A stretch of DNA of 45,437 nucleotides from Alphaproteobacteria bacterium (GTDB taxonomy: Bacteria > Pseudomonadota > Alphaproteobacteria > Reyranellales > Reyranellaceae), in the NCBI GenBank assembly GCA_019235415.1, contig JAFAKN010000205.1, positions 1 to 45,437 of the forward strand, written 5' to 3'. The first letter of the stretch is position 1, and each line of letters begins with the position of its first letter. Shown in pieces: positions 24,260-32,377 of the stretch. Made by a program: the position numbers and the translations under genes. The notes under the pieces are model-generated. The model made no database searches and was not told where the DNA came from. It saw only the letters and a program-made list of their open reading frames with translations.

Positions 24260-24348
24260 TGTCATCCCGAGCGCTACACTGTCATCCCGAGCGTAGCGAG
24301 GGATCCTTCCTGTTGCCCTAAGGGTCCCTCGCTACGCTCGGGATGACA
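24260..24348. repeat. Family A palindromic repeat, copy 7, with a leading partial copy
   Basis: A partial left arm (TGTCATCCCGAGCGCTACAC, 24260-24279) is followed by a full repeat at 24280-24348. It occupies the divergent gap between DUF924 and the sulfatase gene. An ATG inside its last bases (24349 region) extends the sulfatase frame artificially. Confidence 0.88.
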
Positions 24349-24399
24349 ATGGCCTTCTCGTCGGCAACGGTGCAGCATACTCAGGGAGAGGAAACGGCC

Positions 24400-25977
24400 G
24401 TGGGCAAAGTCAAGAACGTCTTGTTCATCATGTGCGACCAGCTGCGCGCCGATCACCTCTCGTGCGCCGGCCATCCCCATCTCGAGACGCCGCACATCGA
24501 TTCCCTGGCGCGGCGCGGCGTGCTGTTTCCGCGCGCCTACGTGCAATCGGGTGTCTGCGGTCCGTCGCGCATGAGCTACTACACCGGCCGTTACATGATG
24601 AGCCACGGCGCCACCTGGAACCGCGTGCCGCTCAGCGCCCATGAAAAGACCATCGGCGATTTCCTGCGGCCGACCGGGATCCGCGTGGCGCTGGCCGGCA
24701 AGACGCACATGCTGCCCGACACCGAGGGGTTGCGGCGCTTCGGCATCGAAGGCGGCTCGGCGCTCGATGCGCTGATGCGCGCCGGCCGCTTCGAGGAGCT
24801 CGACCGCTACGACGGCCATTCGCCGCCCGGCGAGGAAAGCGGCTACGCCGCCTACCTGCGCGCAAACGGCTATCAAGCGGAGGATCCGTGGAGCGACTTC
24901 GTGATCTCGGCCGATGGCCCGGACGGCAAGCCCGTGTCGGGCTGGCACATGCGCAACGTGCACCTGCCGGCGCGCGTCGCCGAGGAGCATTCGGAGACCG
25001 CCTACATGACGCGCGAGGCCATGCGCTTCATCGAAGCCATGGGCGAGCAGCCGTGGTTCCTGCATCTCAGCTACGTCAAGCCGCACTGGCCCTACATGGC
25101 GCCGGCCCCCTACCACGCGCTGTACGCCGAGAAGGATTGCCTGCCGCTCAATCGCGCCGAGTCGGAGCTGGTCGACCAGCATCCCGTTCTCGCCGCGTAC
25201 CGCCAGCACGACGAATCGGTTTCGTTCCAGCGGCCCGAGGCGCCGGGCATCGTGCGGCCGGCCTACATGGGCCTGATCGGCCAGATCGACGACTGGCTCG
25301 GCCGGCTGTTCGAGCAGCTCGAGAAGCTCGGCCGATACGACGACACGCTGATCTTCTTCACCTCCGACCACGGCGACTTCCTGGGCGATCATTGGCTGGG
25401 CGAGAAGGAGATCTTCTACGAGGAAGCGCTGCGCGTGCCGTTCATCGTCTACGATCCGGATCCCGCTGCCGATGCCAGCCGCGGCACCGTCGATCGCCGT
25501 TTCGTCGAAGGCGTCGACGTCGTGCCGACCTGCCTCGCCGCCCTCGAGCAGCCGGCGCAGGAGCATCTGGTGGAAGGCCGTTCGCTGCTGCCGCTGCTGC
25601 GCGCCGGCGCGCATGGTGCGGCGGGCGAGCGCTGGCGCGACGCCGTGTTCTCGGAGCTCGACTATTCCTTCCGCGCCGCACGCCTCACCCTGAAGCGCAG
25701 ACCGCGCGATTGCCGCGCCATCATGGTCCGCACCGAGCGCTGGAAACACGTGTGGTGGCAGGATTTCCGCCCGATGCTGTTCGACCTCGCTTACGATCCG
25801 AAGGAGCTGCGCGACCTCGGTGCCGACCTCGCCTACGCGCACATCCGCCGCGAGATGGAAGAGCGCATCGCGGCCTGGCTGAAGGCGCGCAAGTCGCGCG
25901 TCACGATCGACGACGCCACCGTCGAGGCGCGCACCGCGTCACATCGCAAGCACGGCATCCATTTCGGGGTGTGGTGA
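24400..25977 (+). CDS. Type I sulfatase/phosphonate monoester hydrolase family protein
   Basis: A 525-residue alkaline-phosphatase-superfamily hydrolase. The N-terminus has the metal site MCDQLRADHLSC, then the CGPSR motif (C-x-P-S-R) whose cysteine is converted to formylglycine in type I enzymes. Later motifs are KPHWPYMAPAPY, TSDHGDFLGDHW with further metal ligands, and FDLAYDPKELRDL. The overall pattern resembles phosphonate monoester hydrolases and choline-sulfatase-like enzymes; the substrate is uncertain. GTG 24400 is preferred because AGGGAGAGGA (24383-24392) lies just upstream, while the earlier ATG 24343 lies in a repeat. No signal peptide is seen, so it is likely cytoplasmic. Confidence 0.88.
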   Translation: MGKVKNVLFIMCDQLRADHLSCAGHPHLETPHIDSLARRGVLFPRAYVQSGVCGPSRMSYYTGRYMMSHGATWNRVPLSAHEKTIGDFLRPTGIRVALAGKTHMLPDTEGLRRFGIEGGSALDALMRAGRFEELDRYDGHSPPGEESGYAAYLRANGYQAEDPWSDFVISADGPDGKPVSGWHMRNVHLPARVAEEHSETAYMTREAMRFIEAMGEQPWFLHLSYVKPHWPYMAPAPYHALYAEKDCLPLNRAESELVDQHPVLAAYRQHDESVSFQRPEAPGIVRPAYMGLIGQIDDWLGRLFEQLEKLGRYDDTLIFFTSDHGDFLGDHWLGEKEIFYEEALRVPFIVYDPDPAADASRGTVDRRFVEGVDVVPTCLAALEQPAQEHLVEGRSLLPLLRAGAHGAAGERWRDAVFSELDYSFRAARLTLKRRPRDCRAIMVRTERWKHVWWQDFRPMLFDLAYDPKELRDLGADLAYAHIRREMEERIAAWLKARKSRVTIDDATVEARTASHRKHGIHFGVW

Positions 25978-25980
25978 GCA

Positions 25981-26052
25981 TCTTCTTTAGGACCGCGGGC
26001 GTCCCGCCCGCATCATGATCATGAGCCGGCGAGACGCCCGCGGTCCGGAAGA
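25981..26052. repeat. Family B palindromic repeat, copy 2
   Basis: The outer arms are TCTTCTTTAGGACCGCGGGCGTC and GACGCCCGCGGTCCGGAAGA, with CATGATCATG in the centre. It fills the gap between the sulfatase and oxygenase genes and ends shortly before the oxygenase start. An in-frame ATG inside it (26015) makes a spurious N-terminal extension. Confidence 0.85.
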
Positions 26053-26083
26053 ATTCTGGCACATGGCTTGCTGCGCCGAACGC

Positions 26084-27082
26084 ATGCAGACCGTTCCCGT
26101 TCTCGACATTTCACCGTACCGCAGCGGAGATCCCGAGGCGCGACGCGTGCTTGCCGCCGAGGTCGACCGCATCTGCCGCGAGATCGGCTTCATGGTGATC
26201 GCGGGCCACGGCGTCGAAGACGCGCTGATCGACCAAGTCGACGCGCTGAGCCGCGCCTTCTTCGACCTGCCGCTGGCCGAGAAGATGAAGATCGTGCGGC
26301 CTGCGCCGGACGTCACGCGCGGCTACATGCCGATGAAGGCCGAGGTGCTGGTCCGCAGCCGCGGCGGCGATGCGGCAGGCGATCTCAACGAGAGCCTGAT
26401 GATCGGTCCCGTCGACGTGACGGACGACGCCTACTACACCGCGCCCGCCGCCGGCCGCCACTTCGCGCCCAACCTCTGGCCGGAGCGGCCGCTTGGGCTG
26501 CGCGCCGCCTACGAGCGGTACTACCGGGTCATGGATGCACTCGCGATCGACCTCATGCGCTTGTTCGCCCTGGCGCTCGGCTTGCCCGAGCATTGGTTCG
26601 ATGCGAGCGTCGATCGCAGCATCAGTCGGCTCCGCGTGCGCAACTATCCGGCCCCCGACGGACCGCCCGAACCCGGCCAGCTGCGCGCCAGCGCCCACAG
26701 CGACTACGGTAGCCTCACCATCCTCAAGACCGAAGACCGGCCGGGCGGCCTGCAGGTGCTGGGCAAGGAGGCCGCCTGGCTCGACGTGCCGCACGTGCCC
26801 AAAAGCTTCGTGGTCAATATCGGCGATATGCTGGCGCGCTGGACCAACGATCGCTGGGTCTCGACCCTGCACCGCGTCGCCAATCCGCCTGCCGGCAGTG
26901 CCGCCGACAGCCGTCGGCAATCGATCGTGTTCTTCCAGAACCCCAACTACGACGCCGTCGTCGCCTGCCTGCCGAGCTGCAGTGATATGGCCAACCCGCC
27001 GAAATATCCGGCGACCACCTCGGGCGGCCATCTGCGCGAGAAATTCCTCAGCACCCAGCGGGCCATCGCCTACGCCGATTGA
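26084..27082 (+). CDS. 2-oxoglutarate/Fe(II)-dependent dioxygenase (isopenicillin N synthase-like)
   Basis: A 332-residue protein. The N-terminal DIOX_N region begins VPVLDISPY and contains GFMVIAGHGV and FFDLPLAEKMK. The Fe(II) ligands are H205 and D207 (HSD) and H263 (TLHRV), with R278 and S280 (RQS) positioned to bind 2-oxoglutarate. Such enzymes hydroxylate or otherwise oxidise small molecules; the substrate is unknown. ATG 26084 gives the usual start; ATG 26063 is possible, with GGAAGA from the repeat ahead of it. It follows the sulfatase on the same strand with only a repeat between. Confidence 0.9.
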   Translation: MQTVPVLDISPYRSGDPEARRVLAAEVDRICREIGFMVIAGHGVEDALIDQVDALSRAFFDLPLAEKMKIVRPAPDVTRGYMPMKAEVLVRSRGGDAAGDLNESLMIGPVDVTDDAYYTAPAAGRHFAPNLWPERPLGLRAAYERYYRVMDALAIDLMRLFALALGLPEHWFDASVDRSISRLRVRNYPAPDGPPEPGQLRASAHSDYGSLTILKTEDRPGGLQVLGKEAAWLDVPHVPKSFVVNIGDMLARWTNDRWVSTLHRVANPPAGSAADSRRQSIVFFQNPNYDAVVACLPSCSDMANPPKYPATTSGGHLREKFLSTQRAIAYAD

Positions 27083-27180
27083 TTCCTGCCGCATTCGCAG
27101 GGGTGTTCGTGGCTGCACGATGGCTGTTGCATCGTGTTTTTTGGAATGCAACCGCGACGGAAATTTGCCAGCTTCCCGGC

Positions 27181-28263
27181 ATGGCGTCGACGGCGGACCT
27201 TTGGGCCAAAAGAGTGTTGCGATGGCTCAGCCAGGCATTCGTCATATTGCTGATCGTGCTGACCCTGGATTATGTCCTGCTGGCCACCGTGTTTTCCGAC
27301 ATGAAGCGAGGCTGGGCTGACGGCGCCACGGCCTACACCCACGCATACATCCCCTCGCCGCTGCTGCACCATACCTTGGCGCCGAACCAGAATTCCAACC
27401 GGCCGTGGGGCAACATCAACTATCGCTTCCAGACCGACCGACACGGGTTCAGGACCGGGCCTTGCGCGGCGACCGACGACGACAAGGACAGGCCGGCGAT
27501 CTTCGCCGTCGGCGATTCGTTCACCGAGGCGCTCGGCGTGCCCTACGAGGAGAGCTTCGTTGGCCTGATGGCCTGCGATGCCCGCAAGCAGGGCAAGGCG
27601 GTGTGGAATCTCGGCGTCACCTCCTACAGTCCGCTGATCTATCAGCGCAAGATCCGCGCGGCCGCCGAGGAGCTCGGCATCAAGCCGTCCGAGATCTATG
27701 TCTTCCTCGACGTTTCAGACATCGACGACGAGGCCAACGTGTATCGCGTCGACGAGCACGGCGACATCAAGATGACGCTGGCCTACCATTGGTTCGACAC
27801 CGGTCAGTTCCTGCTCGGCAATTTCGCGACCTTCCGGCTGGCCTACGACCTTTGGTTGAAGTCGCCGTTCGCGACGGCGGGATCATACGGCCGCGAGCGG
27901 GCGAGCTGGACGTTCGATCGGCAGCTGCTGGAGGCCTGGGGCAAGCGGGGGCTGGCGCTGGCGGCCAAGAACCTGGGTGTGATTGTCGACATGTGCCGCG
28001 AATGGCAGTGCCAGATCACCCTCGTCGTCTATCCCTGGCCGGACAACGTGGCGGCCGGCGATCCCAACGGCATCCAGGTGACGTATTGGCGGAACTGGGC
28101 CGCGGCGCAGGGCGTTCGCTTCGTCGACGGGTTCGCGCCCTTCTTCCACGACCCCGCAGACGTCACGGTGGACAAGAACTACATACGCGGCGACACGCAC
28201 TTCAACGCCAACGGGCATCGCCTCCTGTTCGAGCAGCTTCGGCGGTCGGCGGGCGAGTTCTGA
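27181..28263 (+). CDS. Membrane-anchored SGNH hydrolase-like protein
   Basis: A 360-residue protein. A single N-terminal transmembrane helix (about residues 17-38) anchors it. The rest faces the periplasm and has an SGNH/GDSL core: GDSFTE with nucleophile S113, an asparagine strand WNLGVTSYSP, and the closing D338-T-H340 pair. The NLGVTSYSP element resembles SGNH proteins that act on polysaccharide acyl groups, but the substrate is unknown. The frame is open from TTG 27079, overlapping the oxygenase stop; ATG 27181 is preferred because it puts the transmembrane helix near the N-terminus. No strong ribosome-binding site supports either start. Confidence 0.8.
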   Translation: MASTADLWAKRVLRWLSQAFVILLIVLTLDYVLLATVFSDMKRGWADGATAYTHAYIPSPLLHHTLAPNQNSNRPWGNINYRFQTDRHGFRTGPCAATDDDKDRPAIFAVGDSFTEALGVPYEESFVGLMACDARKQGKAVWNLGVTSYSPLIYQRKIRAAAEELGIKPSEIYVFLDVSDIDDEANVYRVDEHGDIKMTLAYHWFDTGQFLLGNFATFRLAYDLWLKSPFATAGSYGRERASWTFDRQLLEAWGKRGLALAAKNLGVIVDMCREWQCQITLVVYPWPDNVAAGDPNGIQVTYWRNWAAAQGVRFVDGFAPFFHDPADVTVDKNYIRGDTHFNANGHRLLFEQLRRSAGEF

Positions 28264-28303
28264 CGCCGCAACCATTGGGCGCCGGTCGCTTTTGGGGAGC
28301 ATC

Positions 28304-28969
28304 GTGGAGCTGATCTCGGCCGACACCCTGCATCATCTGTTTCACACGTACGGCCTGTGGGTCCTGTTCGTCCTCATCACGCTCGAAGCCATGGGCGTGC
28401 CGCTGCCTGGCGAATCGGCGCTGGTGACCTCGGCCCTTTACGCCGGCTCGACGCACGAGATCGGCATCGCCTGGGTCATCCTGGTCGCGGCGGCCGGGGC
28501 CATCGTGGGCGACAATTTCGGTTACCTGATCGGCCGCGAGCTGGGCGTGCCGCTGGTGGCGCGGTTCGGGCGCTACATCGGCCTGCACGACGCGCGTCTC
28601 AAGGTCGGCCAGTATTTGTTCATGCGGCATGGCGGCAAGATCGTCTTCTTCGGTCGCTTCGTCGCCTTCCTGCGCACCTTCGCGGCACTGCTCGCCGGCA
28701 TCAATCGCATGCACTGGCCGCACTTCCTGCTGATGAACGCCCTCGGCGGCTTCACCTGGGCAGCGATCTACGGCGGCGGCGCCTACCTGTTCGGCACCGA
28801 GATCAAGCGCATTGCAGGCCCGGTCAGCATCGGGCTGCTGGTGGTGGCCGCGATCTGCGTCGTGGCCAGCATCGTCTTCTTCCGTCGCCACGAGCGCGAG
28901 CTCGAACTGCGGGCGCAGCAGGCGATCCCGGGGCGCTGGTACGAGGGGTTCGGCGAAAAGCGCTCTTGA
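28304..28969 (+). CDS. DedA family membrane protein
   Basis: A 221-residue DedA/VTT-domain protein. It has the conserved E-x-x-G-x-P-x-P-G-E motif (EAMGVPLPGE), the GDNFGYLIGR segment, the FGRFVAFLRTFAALLAG motif with its two arginines, and several membrane helices ending in a basic cytoplasmic tail. DedA proteins are needed for envelope integrity and some move undecaprenyl phosphate or other lipids across the membrane. GTG 28304 is chosen because GGGGAG lies directly upstream; a TTG at 28292 would add four residues. Confidence 0.92.
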   Translation: MELISADTLHHLFHTYGLWVLFVLITLEAMGVPLPGESALVTSALYAGSTHEIGIAWVILVAAAGAIVGDNFGYLIGRELGVPLVARFGRYIGLHDARLKVGQYLFMRHGGKIVFFGRFVAFLRTFAALLAGINRMHWPHFLLMNALGGFTWAAIYGGGAYLFGTEIKRIAGPVSIGLLVVAAICVVASIVFFRRHERELELRAQQAIPGRWYEGFGEKRS

Positions 28970-28970
28970 G

Positions 28971-29077
28971 CTCTTGCCGGACCGCGGCCTCGAGGCCCGC
29001 TCATCCTCTTCCGGACCGCGCGCGTCCCGCGCGCTCATGATGGAAAGAGCGAGCCAGAGGCTCGCGGTCCGCAAGAG
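28971..29077. repeat. Family B palindromic repeat, compound copy
   Basis: It starts CTCTTGCCGGACCGCG and ends CGCGGTCCGCAAGAG. A second complete inner unit (CCTCTTCCGGACCGCGCGCG and CGCGCGCTCATGATGG) is nested in the left half. It lies in the convergent gap between DedA and DUF4239. The nesting suggests one repeat inserted into another. Confidence 0.85.
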
Positions 29078-29098
29078 CATGAGGCGGATCTACAAGGG

Positions 29099-29902
29099 TC
29101 AGGTGGCGCCGCGCGCCTTGATCACCTTGATCGTCTTCTCGATGGCCGCCGCATGGACGACCGTGTCGCCGTTGAACGGCTGATCCATGATGATGACGAA
29201 GCCGATGAACACGCCGATCACCGACAGCTGTGCGGCCATCACCGTCGCGCGATACGCCGTCGGACGAATGTTGCTGCTCACGAACAGCAGCATCGTCACC
29301 GCGAACACCACCACGAACCAGTAGGCCCAGGGCAAGCCCTCGCCGACCGCGGCGAGGCGCGCGTCGCGCGATTCGGCCAGGGCATCGAGCGACCGCAGCA
29401 TCTCGCCGAAGATCTGGGTCTCGCGCGCGCTGCGCGGGTCGAGCGCCAGCACGGTGCGGGCCACCGCGCCATAGGCCCGCCGCGTGCGGTCGCTGCCGCT
29501 GTTCTCCTTCATGGCCGGCCACTCGTCAGTGACGATCGAGTTCGCGTAGTCCAGCAGCAGGGGCCGCACCGCCAGGGCCGCCTGCTCGTCGTAGCGGAAC
29601 AGCAGGCGGTCGAGCCGGTTGAGGTGCGAGGCTTCGGCCGTGACGACGCTCTCGACGGCGCGGAAATTGCGGTCCGCCTCGACCAGCGTGAAGGCCAGCA
29701 CCAGGCTGGTCATGGTGAACAGCGTAGCCTGTATGCGAAGGGCGAAGTCGGTGTGATCCTCGCTGGGCTTCAGCCATGGAAGCCGGGCGATCAACCGCGG
29801 CAACAGCACGATCGCGCCCGCCACGATCGCGCCGACAACGAGCAGGAGGGCAAAGTCCGGCAGGGAATAAAACCAGTTCTTGATGGCGTTGACGGCGTTC
29901 AT
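29099..29902 (-). CDS. DUF4239 family membrane protein
   Basis: A 267-residue protein with two hydrophobic segments near the N-terminus (LLLVVGAIVAGAIVLL and an ATLFTMTSLVLAFTL segment), a charged soluble middle of about 100 residues, and two near the C-terminus (AYWFVVVFAVTMLLFV and an AAQLSVIGVFIGFVI segment). This two-plus-two layout and the HLNRLDRLL motif are those of DUF4239, a bestrophin-like family; a channel role is only suggested by that similarity. The final GDTVVHAAAIEKTIKVI tail is charged. It is a single gene, transcribed in the same direction as the GGDEF gene. Confidence 0.85.
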   Translation of the reverse strand: MNAVNAIKNWFYSLPDFALLLVVGAIVAGAIVLLPRLIARLPWLKPSEDHTDFALRIQATLFTMTSLVLAFTLVEADRNFRAVESVVTAEASHLNRLDRLLFRYDEQAALAVRPLLLDYANSIVTDEWPAMKENSGSDRTRRAYGAVARTVLALDPRSARETQIFGEMLRSLDALAESRDARLAAVGEGLPWAYWFVVVFAVTMLLFVSSNIRPTAYRATVMAAQLSVIGVFIGFVIIMDQPFNGDTVVHAAAIEKTIKVIKARGAT

Positions 29903-29957
29903 TTCATTCTTTCTGAAAGCAACGGGGGACGCCTATGGAAGCCGCTGCGCCCGCGAT

Positions 29958-29971
29958 TGTCATCCCGAGCG
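29958..29971. repeat. Family A remnant (left arm only)
   Basis: TGTCATCCCGAGCG matches the start of family A but no right arm follows. It lies between DUF4239 and the GGDEF gene and looks like a decayed or truncated copy. Confidence 0.6.
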
Positions 29972-30053
29972 ACGTGGAGGCTGGGCTGCCGTTATTGGCT
30001 GCGTCCGCGATGAGGTCGTTTGCGCCGCTCCTCGCGCCGTTCGGCAACGAACG

Positions 30054-31970
30054 TCAGGCGCTCTCCGCCCCCGGCCAGGGCACCACCTGGCCGGCCATCA
30101 TCAGCCGGTCGCGGCCGGCGCGCTTGGCGGCGTAGAGCGCGCGGTCGGCGGCGGCGACCAGCGAGCTGGGATCGCGATCGCCGACGCGGTCAGTGGTCGG
30201 CCAGCCCGTCGCGCCGCCCAGGCTCACCGTCACGCGTCCGATCGTCGAATTGCCGGCGTGCGGCAGGGCAAGGGCGCGCAAGCCCTCGCGGATGCGCTCG
30301 CCGGCCTGCTCGCAGCCTGCCGCGTCGGTGCCGGGCAACAGCAGGGCGAACTCCTCGCCGCCATAGCGGGCCGCGCGATCGGCCGGGCGCCGCGCCTGGC
30401 TGGCGATGACGCCCGCGACCGCCTTCAGGCAGGCGTCGCCCGCCTGGTGCCCGTAGCGGTCGTTGTAGCGCTTGAAGTAATCGACATCGATCAGCAGCAG
30501 CGCCAGGGGCGCCTGCTCCCGGGCGGCGCGCTGCCACTCCTCGCGCAGGCACTCGTCGAACCGTCGCCGGTTCGCGAGACCGGTGAGCCCGTCGAGGCGA
30601 GCCAGCGTCTCGAGCCTCTGCTCGAGATCCTTGTGCTCGGTCATGTCGCGCGAGATCGCCACCACCCCGTCGATCTCGCCGGTGTCGGACCGGCGCGTCG
30701 CGTGCATCGCCGTCTCCAGCCAGATCTCGCCCTTGGTCCGGTGGCGCGTGCGGTAGAGCATCCTCGCCTCGTCCCGCTCGCCGCGCTTCACGGCCTCGAC
30801 CGTCTCCTGCACGCGGGCGGCGTCCTCGGGGTTCACGCTCGCCAGCGCCGGCGTGCCGGCGAGCTGCTCGGCGGTCCAGCCGACGACGCGAGCGCACGAA
30901 GGCGAGACATAGCGGATGGTCTCGTCGAAGCCCACGCGCATCACCATGTCGCTCGATTCTTCGGCCAGCCGCCGGAAGTCGGCCTCGCTCGCCATCAGCG
31001 CCGCCACCAGGCGTTGTCGGGTGTCGAGCTCGCGCACCAGGTAGCTGCCCAGCACGGCGATCAGCGCCGTGAGCGCCAGGACGCCCGCGATGCGCAGGAT
31101 CGCCTCCTCGCGCCATGCCGCCAGCACGTCCGACACGGCTTCCGCTGCCAGCACGCCGACCGGAAAACGCGGGCTCGGCTTGTAGTAGCTCAGGCGCCGG
31201 ACGTGGTCGAACGGCGAGATGTAGTAGAAGATCCTGCCGGTGTTCGAACGCAGCTCCTCGAACAGCGGCGTGTTCGCGAGATTGCGGTTGATCGAGGTCT
31301 CGTTGTTGACGCTGCGCGCCAGCACGATGCCGCTGGCGCTCAGCAGCGAGATGGCGCCGTTCGGCCCGACCTCGAACTGCTCGTAATATTGCGCGAAATA
31401 GCTGGCATCGATGCTGGCCAGCACGACGCCGCCGAACGTGCCGTCCGGACGGTCGAAGCGCCGCGATACCGTGATGATCCATTGCCCGCCCGATCGGCTT
31501 TTGACCGGCATGCCGATCACGGTGCCCTTGTCCGCGGAGTCGCGGTGCTGCCGGAAGTAGTCGCGGTCGGCGTTGTTGAACGCCGCCGGATCGACATCCT
31601 CGGAAGTGGCGAGCCACCGCCCGCTTTCGTCGTAGACGAACAGGCCGTGGATGCGGCCCAAGGAAACCTGGCGAAGCTTGATCGCTTTTTCCAGGCGCAC
31701 CATCGCTCCGGGCCCGGTGCCGCCGGCCTCGAGCTGGTTGACCAGGCCGATGACCAGCACCTCGGCAAGCTCGAACGTATCCTGGGCGTGCTGTGTGAGG
31801 GACTCGGCGAGATTGCTGACGTTGCTCTCCGCCGTGGTCAGGGCGGCCTGACGGGACGTCCATTCGCGCCAGCCGTTCAGCGCCAGGATGGCGACGCAGA
31901 CCAGGACCACGAACGCCGCCGCCGCCCGGGATAGGCGTATCCGCCCGGCGTTGCGACGGATCGTGCTCAT
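30054..31970 (-). CDS. Membrane diguanylate cyclase (Cache-like sensor, PAS, GGDEF)
   Basis: A 638-residue protein. Transmembrane helix 1 is at about 15-33, a periplasmic double-Cache-like sensor at 35-285 (WLATSEDVD, DYFRQHRDS, GGQWIITVSRRF motifs), helix 2 at about 291-311, a PAS domain at 327-447 (IRYVSPSCARVVGW) and a GGDEF domain at about 455-625. The active-site loop is GGEEF (537-541) and the inhibitory-site R528-x-x-D531 lies five residues before it, so an active, product-inhibited cyclase making cyclic di-GMP is expected. The frame is open further upstream, but ATG 31970 gives a normal short cytoplasmic start. It is divergent from the giant secreted-protein gene. Confidence 0.92.
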   Translation of the reverse strand: MSTIRRNAGRIRLSRAAAAFVVLVCVAILALNGWREWTSRQAALTTAESNVSNLAESLTQHAQDTFELAEVLVIGLVNQLEAGGTGPGAMVRLEKAIKLRQVSLGRIHGLFVYDESGRWLATSEDVDPAAFNNADRDYFRQHRDSADKGTVIGMPVKSRSGGQWIITVSRRFDRPDGTFGGVVLASIDASYFAQYYEQFEVGPNGAISLLSASGIVLARSVNNETSINRNLANTPLFEELRSNTGRIFYYISPFDHVRRLSYYKPSPRFPVGVLAAEAVSDVLAAWREEAILRIAGVLALTALIAVLGSYLVRELDTRQRLVAALMASEADFRRLAEESSDMVMRVGFDETIRYVSPSCARVVGWTAEQLAGTPALASVNPEDAARVQETVEAVKRGERDEARMLYRTRHRTKGEIWLETAMHATRRSDTGEIDGVVAISRDMTEHKDLEQRLETLARLDGLTGLANRRRFDECLREEWQRAAREQAPLALLLIDVDYFKRYNDRYGHQAGDACLKAVAGVIASQARRPADRAARYGGEEFALLLPGTDAAGCEQAGERIREGLRALALPHAGNSTIGRVTVSLGGATGWPTTDRVGDRDPSSLVAAADRALYAAKRAGRDRLMMAGQVVPWPGAESA

Positions 31971-32377
31971 GGCGATCGCAAGCTTAGCCCAAAGGGCAGC
32001 CCGGCGCTGCCGCGGTCGTTTTGAACGGTTGTTATCACGGCAAAGCGAGTGCGTCGCACCTGTAGCAAGGCCACGGCTTCGGGCCGGTGCCCGAGATTCT
32101 CGCCGGTTTGTGCTTCCGTGTCGGGCTTGACAGTATCTTGATCCTCGCGCGCGGGTTGCTTTGTCGACGGGCAGCACATCCGTCAACGGGAGAAAACACG
32201 CAGCGTTACGTGCCTGTTCGCCAGCCGGTGGAATGCGCAACTCGTCTCCGAGAAAAGACTGTCAGTGAATCGTAATAAACCCGTCATTTGCCCCAAACGA
32301 ATCTTTTTGCATTGAATTGCGGCGGGCGTTCAGGTCGTTGGGCGACAGCGACCGTCACGACATATTGGGGGTGGGGC
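31971..32377. other. Divergent intergenic region before the giant gene
   Basis: About 400 bases between the GGDEF gene and the giant gene, with visibly lower G+C than the coding sequence, as expected for a promoter region. It must carry both promoters. A TTGACA lies at 32127-32132 but no suitable -10 follows. A small dyad GTGC-GTC-GCAC lies near 32049. The giant reading frame is open from TTG 32288. No RNA gene or terminator was recognised. Confidence 0.5.

Noticed and set aside
900..24348. Family A repeats as a CRISPR array
   Set aside because: Copies are kilobases apart, palindromic and single, with no regular spacers and no cas genes.
24343..24399. ATG 24343 as the sulfatase start
   Set aside because: It begins within a few bases of the family A repeat and has no ribosome-binding site, while GTG 24400 has a strong one.
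26015..26083. Upstream start for the 2OG oxygenase
   Set aside because: The extra residues are translated from a family B repeat; the domain starts normally at ATG 26084.
32127..32160. TTGACA as a sigma-70 promoter for the giant gene
   Set aside because: No sequence like TATAAT follows at 16 to 19 bases, so only half of a promoter is present.
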